The position numbers and the translations under genes are program-made. From JADJPO01 sp963724535 (lineage in GTDB: Bacteria > Actinomycetota > Actinomycetes > Actinomycetales > Kineosporiaceae), in assembly GCA_963724535.1 (NCBI GenBank), contig CAVRVD010000002.1:62001-126000 (forward strand): a stretch of 64,000 nt of DNA, written 5' to 3'. This document shows positions 1 through 7,533 of the stretch, piece after piece; position 1 is the stretch's first letter; each line of letters starts with the position of its first letter. The notes under the pieces are model-generated. The model saw only the letters and a program-made list of their open reading frames with translations, had not been told where the DNA came from and ran no database searches.

Positions 1-2
1 CC

Positions 3-2024
3 GACGGCACCCAGATCGGTCAGTTCAAGAAGGAGCAGCGCACCGTCGTCCCGCTGAGCCGGGTGCCCGACCACGTGCGCGATGCGGTGCTGGCGATCGA
101 GGACCGCACCTTCTACGACAACCGCGGCGTGTCACCGCGCGGCATGATCCGGGCGGCCTGGAACAACGCCCGCGGTGGTGACGTCCAGGGTGGGTCGACG
201 ATCACCCAGCAGTACGTGAAGAACTTCTTCCTCACCACCGACCGCACCATCCAGCGCAAGGCCCGCGAGTTCGTCATCTCACTGAAGGTCGCCCAGCAGG
301 TCCCCAAGGACAAGATCCTCGAGGACTACCTCAACAAGATCTACTTCGGTCGGAACGCCTACGGCATCCAGGCCGCCGCCCGGGCCTACTTCGGCAAGGA
401 CGTCGACAAGCTCACCGTCTCTGAGGGCGCCTTCCTGGCCGGGATCATCAACTCCCCTGAGAGCTACGACCCGGCCGACGGACCGCAGTCGACGGAGCTG
501 GCCACCGAGCGCTGGACGGCGGTGCTCACCGCGATGACCGAGGAGGGCTGGCTCGACCCGACGCAGGCCCAGCAGGTCACGGCGGCCGGGCTGCCCCAGG
601 TGCGCAAGGCCACGGCCGGCGCCGACCGGACCCGCCAGCGCGGCTACCTGATGGACATGGTGCTCGACGAGTACGCCAGCCGGATGGGGCTGACCCGCGA
701 GGAGGCCCGCGAGAAGCTCGAAACGGGCGGCTACCAGATCCGCACCACCTTCGACAAAGCCATGATCAACAAGGGCATCGAGGCGGTCGAGGAGACGCTC
801 GGGAAGCGGTCGACCTGGCCCGAGGGCACGCAGGTCAGCATCGCCGCCGTCGAACCGGGCACCGGGGCGGTCAAGGCGGTCTACGCCGGCGACGACAAGC
901 GGTTCGCCAACGGGGTCACCCAGGACCGGGTCATCTCCGGTTCGACGTTCAAGCCGTTCACCCTGATCGCTGCCCTGGAGGGCAATGAGAGCAAGGGCGT
1001 CGAGCCGCTCAGCCTGCGCAGCCGGTTCAGCGGCCGCAGCCCGTACAAGGTCGACGGCAGCGATCTGGAGTTCAAGAACTTCGGCCGGGGCAACGGCCAG
1101 CAGTTCGGGATGATCGACCTGTTGACGGCCACCGCCAACTCGGTGAACACCGTCTACGTCCAGCTCAACGAGGAGGTCGGCCCCGAGCAGACCCGCAAGG
1201 TGGCGGTCCGGGCCGGGCTCCCCGAGGACACCGAGGACCTCACGGACGAACAGGGCAACGACTACCTGTCGAACGTGCTCGGATCGGCCGCCCCGCACGT
1301 GCTCGACATGGCCTTCGCCTACTCGACCTTCGCCGCCGAGGGCCAACGGCCCAAGCAGTCCTACGTCATCTCCTCGGTCGCCCGGCTCGCCGACCAGGGC
1401 GTGGAGTACGCCTACAAGCCGAAGGCCGAGCCGGTCTTCGACCCCGACGTGATCGCCGACGCCACCTACGCCATGCAGCAGGTGATCCGTCGCGGCAGTG
1501 GCTCCTACGCCTCGAACCTCGGCCGTCCGGCGGCGGGCAAGACCGGCACCTCGAGTGACAACAAGTCGGCCTGGTTCACCGGGTTCACCCCGCAGCTGGC
1601 CACGGCGGTGGCCATCTACAACATCTCCGGCTCGGGGCAGTCAAGCGTCGAGGGGTGGGGGCGCTACGCCGGCCAGGAGATCACCGGCGGCTCGTTCCCG
1701 GTCCGGGTCTGGACCACCTTCATGCGCGCCGCCCTGGAGGGCACCGAGGTGCAGCGCCTGCCCGAGCCTGCCTACGGCGGTGAACCGGTCAACCCGGCCC
1801 CGCCGCCGGCACCGACCCCGACCGCCGAGCCGAGCCCGAGCGGTGAGGCCAGCCCGTCGCCGTCCGAGGTGTCGCCGGCCCCCTCGCCGGAGGGCCCGAT
1901 CGGGACATCGCCGCCGGAGCCGCCGCCGGGTGAGCCGCCGAATCCGTCCCCGACCCCCATCGAGCCACCGACGGCGAACCGTGGCAACGGGAACGGCGGC
2001 GCCGCCCCCCAGCCCGCGGCGTGA
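3..2024 (+). CDS. ponA: Bifunctional penicillin-binding protein (class A), 5' end outside window
   Basis: This gene makes a membrane-anchored peptidoglycan synthase that polymerises glycan strands and cross-links stem peptides outside the cell. The frame is open from base 3, so the start and membrane anchor lie upstream of the window. The GT51 transglycosylase part shows EDRTFYDNRG (about residues 33-42 of the visible protein) and GGSTITQQYVKN (about 63-74). The transpeptidase part shows the catalytic STFK (S314, K317), SVN (380-382) and KTGT (513-516). The last 85 or so residues are a Pro/Ser/Glu-rich tail, common in actinobacterial PonA proteins. The neighbouring GT87 gene and ribosomal operon match the Mycobacterium ponA1 locus (Rv0050 onward). 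The GTG at 63 is internal and not the true start. Confidence 0.95.
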   Translation, partial: DGTQIGQFKKEQRTVVPLSRVPDHVRDAVLAIEDRTFYDNRGVSPRGMIRAAWNNARGGDVQGGSTITQQYVKNFFLTTDRTIQRKAREFVISLKVAQQVPKDKILEDYLNKIYFGRNAYGIQAAARAYFGKDVDKLTVSEGAFLAGIINSPESYDPADGPQSTELATERWTAVLTAMTEEGWLDPTQAQQVTAAGLPQVRKATAGADRTRQRGYLMDMVLDEYASRMGLTREEAREKLETGGYQIRTTFDKAMINKGIEAVEETLGKRSTWPEGTQVSIAAVEPGTGAVKAVYAGDDKRFANGVTQDRVISGSTFKPFTLIAALEGNESKGVEPLSLRSRFSGRSPYKVDGSDLEFKNFGRGNGQQFGMIDLLTATANSVNTVYVQLNEEVGPEQTRKVAVRAGLPEDTEDLTDEQGNDYLSNVLGSAAPHVLDMAFAYSTFAAEGQRPKQSYVISSVARLADQGVEYAYKPKAEPVFDPDVIADATYAMQQVIRRGSGSYASNLGRPAAGKTGTSSDNKSAWFTGFTPQLATAVAIYNISGSGQSSVEGWGRYAGQEITGGSFPVRVWTTFMRAALEGTEVQRLPEPAYGGEPVNPAPPPAPTPTAEPSPSGEASPSPSEVSPAPSPEGPIGTSPPEPPPGEPPNPSPTPIEPPTANRGNGNGGAAPQPAA

Positions 2025-2036
2025 CGGACTGAGCGC

Positions 2037-3509
2037 GTGAGCCCCGGGGTGGGCGTCAGCTCGCCGTCGCGCACGGATCCGGTGGTCCGCGCCTTGAGCG
2101 CGGTGGTCGGCGGCCCGGCCGGACGGCGGGCGCGGCCCGGAGTCGGGCTGTGGCGCGCCGTGCCGGTGCTGGTGCTGCTGGCGGCCCTGTCGATGGCGCT
2201 CGGAGTCGTCCAGAAGATGCACTGCCGCAGCGAGGGCTGGGCGACCCCGGACCAGTTCTGGCACGCCTGCTACAGCGACATCCCGGTGCTCTACGTCAGC
2301 CAGGGCCTGCGCGGGGACGGCGCACCGACCCTGCCCCAGGCGCTCGGCGCGGACGGGCTGGGCCAGCCGCCGCTGACCGGGGCGCTGATGTGGCTGGTGG
2401 CCCGGGTCACCGATGTGCTGGACCGCGTGGTGGGCGGCCCGACCTCCGACGTGCTCGCGCCGAGACAGTTCTTCGACGTCTCCGCAGTGCTGCTGACCGC
2501 CGTCCTGATCGGAGCGGTCCTCGCGATCGTGGCCACCGCGGGGAAGCGGCGGGCCTGGGACGGCGCTCACCTGGCCGCTGCGCCGCTGCTGTTCACCGCG
2601 GGCCTGATCTCCTACGAGCTGGTAGCGGTCGCGTTCGTGGCCCTGACGCTGCTGGCCTGGTCGCGGCGGCGGACCGTGGCTGCCGGGGTGTTCCTGGGGC
2701 TGGCGGTCTGCTCGCGGCCGGTGACCGCGATGCTCGCCGTTGCCCTGTTGGCCGTGTGCCTGCGGGCCGGGCGGCTGCGGGCCTGGACGACGACCGCGGC
2801 GCTCGCCGCGGCGGTCTGGCTCGCCGTCCGGCTGGTGTTCTTCAGCGCCCCGCTGGACGCCCTCGCCGGGACCTGGGAGTCCTGGAAGGCCTCGACCCCG
2901 GGCTACGGGTCGTTGTGGCTGGTGCCTCAGCTGGTGGCCCAGAGCAAGCCGGCCTCGGCCGGGTCGTGGTACTCCGGGCCCGGGCTCAGCGGCGACGTCG
3001 CCTCGATGATCACATTGATCGGGCTGGCGGTGGTTGCCGTCGCCACCGTGCTGCTGGCGCTGTCGGCGCAGTTCCGGCCGCGGACGGCGCACCTGGCCCT
3101 GTTCGCCGTGGCCGCTTCGCTGTTGGTCACCAAGTCCTACCCGGTGCAGACGTCGTTGTTACTGCTGCCGTTGATCGCGCTGTCCGCCCTGCCCTGGCGC
3201 GACCACCTGCTGTGGGCCGGTGCCGAGGGGTTGCACTTCATCGGGGTGTGGCTGTTCATCGCCGCCTCCAGCGACACCGAGGACGGCGCCAGCCGTGGCC
3301 TGCCCGCCGGGTTCTACCTGGTGCTGGTGCTGCTGCGGGTGGCAGCCACCGCCTGGCTGGCGGTGCAGGCGGTCCGCTACGCCCGAGATCCGGTGCGCGA
3401 CCCGGTCCGGGTGCCGCTGGACCCGGCCGAGGGTCCGGTCAACGACGACGACCCGGGCGGTGGGGTCGTGGACGATGTTCCGGACGCGCTCGTCGTCCGG
3501 CGGCGCTGA
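2037..3509 (+). CDS. Polytopic membrane protein, GT87/DUF2029-like glycosyltransferase
   Basis: This is a 490-residue integral membrane protein with about ten hydrophobic segments. The first follows an Arg-rich N-terminus (around residues 37-55), and the C-terminal 40 residues are Asp/Pro/Val-rich and cytoplasmic-looking. Its position directly behind ponA (12 nt gap) and ahead of rpsF is that of Mycobacterium Rv0051, assigned to the GT87 polyprenol-dependent mannosyltransferase-like family. A role in cell-envelope glycan assembly is therefore inferred from family and context. The start is the GTG at 2037; no strong Shine-Dalgarno is visible, so expression is probably coupled to ponA. Confidence 0.75.
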   Translation: MSPGVGVSSPSRTDPVVRALSAVVGGPAGRRARPGVGLWRAVPVLVLLAALSMALGVVQKMHCRSEGWATPDQFWHACYSDIPVLYVSQGLRGDGAPTLPQALGADGLGQPPLTGALMWLVARVTDVLDRVVGGPTSDVLAPRQFFDVSAVLLTAVLIGAVLAIVATAGKRRAWDGAHLAAAPLLFTAGLISYELVAVAFVALTLLAWSRRRTVAAGVFLGLAVCSRPVTAMLAVALLAVCLRAGRLRAWTTTAALAAAVWLAVRLVFFSAPLDALAGTWESWKASTPGYGSLWLVPQLVAQSKPASAGSWYSGPGLSGDVASMITLIGLAVVAVATVLLALSAQFRPRTAHLALFAVAASLLVTKSYPVQTSLLLLPLIALSALPWRDHLLWAGAEGLHFIGVWLFIAASSDTEDGASRGLPAGFYLVLVLLRVAATAWLAVQAVRYARDPVRDPVRVPLDPAEGPVNDDDPGGGVVDDVPDALVVRRR

Positions 3510-3527
3510 CCTGACACCTGCCAGAAC

Positions 3528-3655
3528 CACGCACACTGATCTCCACAGTCGGCGCGAAGATCACCGTGCGGGTCACTGGCTGTTATGGCAGCCACCTCCG
3601 TTCACGCTGATCTCCACAGTCACCGTGGAGGTCACCGTGGAGATCGGTGTGCGTG
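3528..3655. repeat. Nested inverted and direct repeat cluster
   Basis: The left arm 3528-3546 (CACGCACACTGATCTCCAC) pairs with the right arm 3637-3655 at 18 of 19 positions. A 15-base direct repeat, CTGATCTCCACAGTC, occurs at 3536-3550 and again at 3607-3621. A second inverted pair GATCTCCAC/GTGGAGATC (3609-3617, 3637-3645) and a small central hairpin GGCTG/CAGCC (3578-3582, 3589-3593) lie inside. The cluster sits downstream of the GT87 stop. It could act as a terminator or attenuator, or be a degenerate dispersed intergenic repeat. Confidence 0.7.
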
Positions 3656-3795
3656 TGCCCGGTCGGGCCGGACCGTGTTCATGGTGGCCGGAGTACATGT
3701 CGATTTCGAGGTTGTCGGCCCGGCCGGGTACCGTACTCGTCGGCACCAGGCCCGGCGTGCAACCGACCCGAGCCGCCCGACGCTATGACCCTCCT

Positions 3796-3814
3796 GTCAC
3801 GGAAGGACCGTGAC
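3796..3814 (+). promoter_or_regulatory. Hairpin in rpsF leader, possible S6:S18 autoregulatory element
   Basis: GTCACGG (3796-3802) and CCGTGAC (3808-3814) form a perfect 7-bp stem with loop AAGGA, about 30 nt before the rpsF start. In many bacteria the rpsF leader folds into a structure bound by the S6:S18 complex, with an important CCG. The position and the CCG fit, but the full consensus was not checked, so this remains a candidate. Confidence 0.35.
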
Positions 3815-3845
3815 CGCCCCAGACCAGAGGAGGTGGGTTCTCAGC

Positions 3846-4136
3846 ATGCGTCACTACGAGTTGATGGTGATCCTCGACCCCGATCTCGAGGAGCGAACCG
3901 TCGCCCCGTCGCTCGACAAGTTCCTCAACGTCGTCCGCAAGGGTGGCGGGACCATCGAGAACGTCAACATCTGGGGCCGGCGCAAGCTGGCCTACGAGAT
4001 CAAGAAGAAGACCGAGGGCATCTACGCCGTGGTCGACATGACCACCGAGCCCGCAGTGGCGAAGGAGCTCGATCGCCAGCTCAACCTCAACGAGGCCGTG
4101 CTGCGCACCAAGCTCGTCCGTCCCGGCGCCAAGTGA
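3846..4136 (+). CDS. rpsF: 30S ribosomal protein S6
   Basis: S6 is a 96-residue small-subunit protein that pairs with S18 on the central domain of 16S rRNA. The N-terminus MRHYELMVILDPDLEER and the segment NIWGRRKLAYEIKKKTEG are typical of the family. The ATG at 3846 was chosen over an upstream in-frame GTG at 3810 because it is preceded by AGAGGAGG (3826-3833) and gives the standard N-terminus. It is first gene of the rpsF-ssb-rpsR-rplI operon. Confidence 0.97.
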   Translation: MRHYELMVILDPDLEERTVAPSLDKFLNVVRKGGGTIENVNIWGRRKLAYEIKKKTEGIYAVVDMTTEPAVAKELDRQLNLNEAVLRTKLVRPGAK

Positions 4137-4210
4137 GGTCCCGGCCCAGCGGGCCGATCCACTCCAACGCCTGAGTCACCGAGGACACCCACCGAGGAAG
4201 CAGGAGCGGC

Positions 4211-4780
4211 ATGGCCGGCGAGACCGTCGTCACCATCATCGGCAACCTGACCAGTGACCCCGAACTGCGGTTCACCCCGTCGGGGGCAGCGGTCGCCAAC
4301 TTCACCGTCGCCTCTACCCCACGCACCTTCGACCGCCAGAACAACGAGTGGAAGGACGGCGAGACGCTGTTCATGCGCTGCTCGGTGTGGCGGGATGCGG
4401 CAGAGAACTCTGCGGAGTCGCTGCAACGTGGCGCCCGGGTCATCGTCAGCGGCCGGCTGCGCAGCCGGTCCTACGAGACCAAGGAGGGCGAGAAGCGAAC
4501 AGTCGTGGAGATGGAGGTCGACGAGGTCGGCCCGTCCCTGCGGTATGCCACCGCGAAGGTCAACAAGACCTCGCGAGGCGGCGGTGGTTTCGGCGGTGGT
4601 CAGGGCGGCGGCTTCGGCGGCGGCCAGGGCGGCGGTGGCGGCGGCGGCGGCGGCCAGGGCGGCGGCTACTCCGGCCCCAGCCAGTCCGAGGACCCCTGGG
4701 CCACCGGACCCTCCGGTCACGGCACTCAGGGCGCTCCGGCCGGTGGCGGCTACAGCGGCCAAGACGAGCCGCCGTTCTGA
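4211..4780 (+). CDS. ssb: Single-stranded DNA-binding protein
   Basis: This 189-residue SSB coats single-stranded DNA in replication and repair. The OB fold occupies roughly residues 1-115, starting AGETVVTIIGNLTSDPELR. A Gly/Gln-rich linker follows (about 118-160), whose coding DNA is a low-complexity GGC/GGT run. The acidic tip DEPPF ends the protein and is the docking site for partner enzymes. It lies between rpsF and rpsR in the usual order, with a GGAAGCAGGAG ribosome binding site just upstream. Confidence 0.97.
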   Translation: MAGETVVTIIGNLTSDPELRFTPSGAAVANFTVASTPRTFDRQNNEWKDGETLFMRCSVWRDAAENSAESLQRGARVIVSGRLRSRSYETKEGEKRTVVEMEVDEVGPSLRYATAKVNKTSRGGGGFGGGQGGGFGGGQGGGGGGGGGQGGGYSGPSQSEDPWATGPSGHGTQGAPAGGGYSGQDEPPF

Positions 4781-4892
4781 CCCCGACGACCCCCTGACGT
4801 CCAACGGCTGACACCCCGACGACCACTCACGACCCACACCACAGTCCGACCCATCCCGGGGCACATCCCCGGGCTCCAGGAGGAGCACCACG

Positions 4893-5129
4893 ATGGCCAA
4901 GCCACCCGTTCGCAAGCCCAAGAAGAAGCAGAACCCGCTCAAGACGGCCCGTATCGAGCGGGTCGACTACAAGGACGTCAACGTCCTGCGCAAGTTCATC
5001 TCCGACCGCGGCAAGATCCGGGCCCGCCGGGTCACCGGGGTGACGGTGCAGCAGCAGCGCGACATCGCCAAGGCGGTCAAGAACGCCCGCGAGATGGCGC
5101 TGCTGCCGTACTCGAGCTCGGCCCGCTGA
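4893..5129 (+). CDS. rpsR: 30S ribosomal protein S18, cysteine-free form
   Basis: S18 is a 78-residue small-subunit protein that binds next to S6. The core RKFISDRGKIRARRVTG and the end NAREMALLPYSSSAR are diagnostic. The protein contains no cysteine and no histidine. The usual CxxC after the Lys-rich N-terminus is replaced by NPLK, and the usual NCTQHQRD is replaced by VTVQQQRD. It is therefore the zinc-independent (C-minus) type, encoded in the main operon. GGAGGAG lies 9 nt before the ATG. Confidence 0.96.
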   Translation: MAKPPVRKPKKKQNPLKTARIERVDYKDVNVLRKFISDRGKIRARRVTGVTVQQQRDIAKAVKNAREMALLPYSSSAR

Positions 5130-5176
5130 TCAGGCGTCCCGAGCCACCCGCTGGAACATCCCAAGGAGTCGACGAG

Positions 5177-5623
5177 ATGAAGCTCATCCTCACCCAGGAG
5201 GTCTCCGGGCTGGGCACCCCCGGCGACGTGGTCGAGGTCAAGGACGGCTACGGCCGCAACTACCTGGTCCCACGCGGCCTGGCCGTCGCCTGGACCAAGG
5301 GCGGCGAGAAGCAGGTCGCCGCGATCCGCGCCGCCCGGTCCACGCGCGAGGTGAAGACGCTCGAGGAGGCCCAGGCGATCCGGGCCACGCTCGAAGGTGC
5401 GCCGGTGCGGCTCGCCGTCCGGGCCGGGTCGAGCGGTCGGCTGTTCGGGGCCGTCACCCCGGCCGACATCGCCGAGGCCGTGGCCGAGCTCGGCGGTCCG
5501 CAGGTCGACAAGCGCAAGGTCGAGTTGACCGCGCCGATCAAGTCCACCGGCGACTACACCGTCAACGTCCGACTGCACCCCGAGGTGCAAGCCAAGGTGG
5601 CGGTCCAGGTCGTCGCCGGCTGA
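5177..5623 (+). CDS. rplI: 50S ribosomal protein L9
   Basis: L9 is a 148-residue large-subunit protein at the base of the L1 stalk. The N-terminal domain MKLILTQEVSGLGTPGDVVE with GYGRNYLVPRGLA is canonical. A helical linker and the C-terminal RNA-binding domain (VDKRKVELTAPIKSTGDYTV) follow. AAGGAG precedes the ATG. It is the last gene of the ribosomal operon; an inverted repeat overlaps its stop codon. Confidence 0.97.
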   Translation: MKLILTQEVSGLGTPGDVVEVKDGYGRNYLVPRGLAVAWTKGGEKQVAAIRAARSTREVKTLEEAQAIRATLEGAPVRLAVRAGSSGRLFGAVTPADIAEAVAELGGPQVDKRKVELTAPIKSTGDYTVNVRLHPEVQAKVAVQVVAG

Positions 5624-5662
5624 CCGAGTCCGGTCGATCCAATCCGCGGATTCGGCGGTCAG
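5620..5662 (+). terminator. Inverted repeat at the end of rplI
   Basis: CTGACCG (5620-5626, covering the rplI stop) pairs with CGGTCAG (5656-5662). Between them is a perfect 12-bp palindrome AATCCGCGGATT (5641-5652). There is no T-run, so it is a possible GC-type terminator or transcript-end stabiliser for the ribosomal operon. Confidence 0.45.
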
Positions 5663-5771
5663 AGGGGCCTGCGGAGCACTACGATCACCTGACGATCGCC
5701 GCGGCCCGGCGCGGGCCATGGCTTTCCCAGCGCCGGGGGAATCGGGGCCCGGGTGACACCGGGAGGCGACC

Positions 5772-7490
5772 ATCACCTCGACGAGCCTCTCGGAGCCGTC
5801 GCCGGCACTGGCCTGGTCCCACGGCGAGGCACTGGTCCGTGGCTACGAGCTGCTCGAGTGCGTTCAGGTGACCGCCGGCGGAATGTCGTCCTGCCGCGTC
5901 GAGCTCGAGCGCCTGAGCGTGGTGGCCACCCAGCAGCGTTGGCCCGACGTCGAGTTCCTCTGCTCGTACGCGCGGTTCGCAGCAGCCGCGGACGCCGTCC
6001 AGGACTGCGCCCCGCACGCCCGCCGGATCCTGGACGCCGCCCGCCGCAGCGGTGACGACGTCCTGCTCGCCGCCGCTCTGGCCGCTCGGGCCACGCTGCA
6101 CGCCGGAGCCGACGACGCGCCGGACCTGGCGGCAGGCTCGCGTGACCTGGCCCGAGCGGTGGCCCTGCTGGACGCCGCCGCGCCGGTATCGGTGCACGGT
6201 CCGTTGGCGTACATGGAATGCGCCATCGCCTACTACTACCGCGACCTGTGGGAGCTGTCGGTCGAGATGAACGACCGGGCCCTGGCCCTGTCCCGGTCCT
6301 CGCCGGCGTTCGCCGACCCGACCCTCGCCCGGATCGCTCGACTCGACGAGCGGGCTGCGGCGAAGAACGTCATGGAGACGGTCGTGCCGTTGGCCTGCTC
6401 ACTGGCTGAGGTCGGCGACCGCGAGCAGGCCCGCAGGTTGGTCCTCGCTCACGTCGCGGGAGGATCGGAACCGGATCGCGGCGGGAACGACGCCGATCTG
6501 CCCGAGCTGTGGCGGGACGAGAACCGGGCCGTCCGCTGCCTGCTCGCCGCCCTGGCCCAGGAACCGGAGACCGATGACCCGCACGACCTACTGGCGCGAC
6601 TCGACCCCGTCCGGCGCCTGGAGTACCGAACCATGGTGTGGCTGGCCTGCGCCGTCCGGGCCGTGGACGCCGGTGATGGCCCGGCCGGGGCGGTGGCCGC
6701 CGAGATCGCGGTTCAGCACGACGACTCCTCCCAACCGATGGGTATGCGCACTCTGGCCATGAGCGTGGCGGCGGCCGGTGAGCCGGAGGTGTCCGCGGCC
6801 CACCGCTACGCGCGGGAGCTGGTCAGGATGCGCTGGCGGTCGCGGCTGGCGATGGTCGACGCGGCCCGGACCGCTCTGGAGTCGGAGCGGCTGATGCTGG
6901 AGACCCGTCGGCTGTCCGAGCGCGCCTACCTGGACGAGCTCACCGGCCTGGGGAACCGGCACGCCTACGCCCGCTACCTGGAACGGCTGCGGACCGACAT
7001 CACCCGGGGCCTGCCCACCCAGTCCCTGGTGGTGCTGATGGTGGACATCGACCACTTCAAGGAGGTCAACGACAGCTTCGGCCACGCCGTCGGCGACGAG
7101 GTGCTGCGCCGGATGGGTGGGCTGCTGTCGGCCACGATGCGGGTCTCCGACTTCGGCGTCCGCCTCGGGGGTGACGAGTTCCTGCTGCTGCTCGTCGGCG
7201 GCGGCCCGCTGGACGTCGACGAGCGCAGCCGCCACCTGGTCGAGTCGGTGCGCTTCCACCCCTGGCACGAGGTGGCCCCGAGCCTGGCGGTGACGGTCAG
7301 CGTCGGCGTGGCGGTCGGCCGGGCCGACGGCATCGACGGGCTGCTCAACGCCGCCGACTCCGGCCTGTACCGGGCCAAGGCGGCTGGACGGAACCAAGCC
7401 GTCCGACTGGTCGACCTCGACGCGGTGGAGCGTCCGTGGCCGTTGCGGACAGTCCGTGACGAGACACGGCACTCCGACCCGCACCGGTGA
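5772..7490 (+). CDS. Diguanylate cyclase with long N-terminal helical region, start uncertain
   Basis: The C-terminal GGDEF domain makes cyclic di-GMP from two GTP. It begins near YLDELTGLGNRHAYARYLE, has VMVDIDHFKEVND, the active-site RLGGDEFLLLL, and an RVSD inhibitory I-site exactly five residues before GGDEF. The first 320 or so residues are Ala/Arg-rich helices resembling TPR-like sensor regions; no membrane segment is visible. The reading frame is open back to 5757, but the first usual start codon is GTG 5868. A good ribosome binding site, GGGAGG (5761-5766), instead precedes ATC at 5772, and the intervening codons look coding. The start is thus 5868 or an unusual upstream codon. Confidence 0.85.
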   Translation: MTSTSLSEPSPALAWSHGEALVRGYELLECVQVTAGGMSSCRVELERLSVVATQQRWPDVEFLCSYARFAAAADAVQDCAPHARRILDAARRSGDDVLLAAALAARATLHAGADDAPDLAAGSRDLARAVALLDAAAPVSVHGPLAYMECAIAYYYRDLWELSVEMNDRALALSRSSPAFADPTLARIARLDERAAAKNVMETVVPLACSLAEVGDREQARRLVLAHVAGGSEPDRGGNDADLPELWRDENRAVRCLLAALAQEPETDDPHDLLARLDPVRRLEYRTMVWLACAVRAVDAGDGPAGAVAAEIAVQHDDSSQPMGMRTLAMSVAAAGEPEVSAAHRYARELVRMRWRSRLAMVDAARTALESERLMLETRRLSERAYLDELTGLGNRHAYARYLERLRTDITRGLPTQSLVVLMVDIDHFKEVNDSFGHAVGDEVLRRMGGLLSATMRVSDFGVRLGGDEFLLLLVGGGPLDVDERSRHLVESVRFHPWHEVAPSLAVTVSVGVAVGRADGIDGLLNAADSGLYRAKAAGRNQAVRLVDLDAVERPWPLRTVRDETRHSDPHR

Positions 7491-7533
7491 TCGGGCGGAC
7501 CAACCGCCGCCCTCTGCTTGCCTATCAGGTGGG

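Larger units (their letters stand above)
3510..3845 (+). other. Intergenic stretch before the ribosomal operon
   Basis: No convincing gene is present in these 336 nt. The stretch holds a nested palindromic repeat cluster (3528-3655), a weak candidate promoter with a TACCGT -10 box at 3729-3734 and a TTCGAG -35 at 3705-3710, a perfect 7-bp hairpin at 3796-3814, and the rpsF ribosome binding site. Short ORFs here do not resemble proteins. Confidence 0.6.

Noticed and set aside
279..1346. 355-codon open frame on the minus strand inside ponA
   Set aside because: It is antisense to a strongly conserved penicillin-binding protein and its translation is a low-complexity Gly/Val/Asp/Arg sequence typical of shadow frames in GC-rich genes.
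1641..3092. 483-codon minus-strand frame across ponA and the GT87 gene
   Set aside because: Arg/Gly/Gln/Pro-rich text with no domain, antisense to two real genes; a GC-codon artefact.
5690..5771. Riboswitch upstream of the diguanylate cyclase
   Set aside because: The GC-rich leader can fold, but I could not match it to the c-di-GMP, c-di-AMP or other riboswitch consensus.
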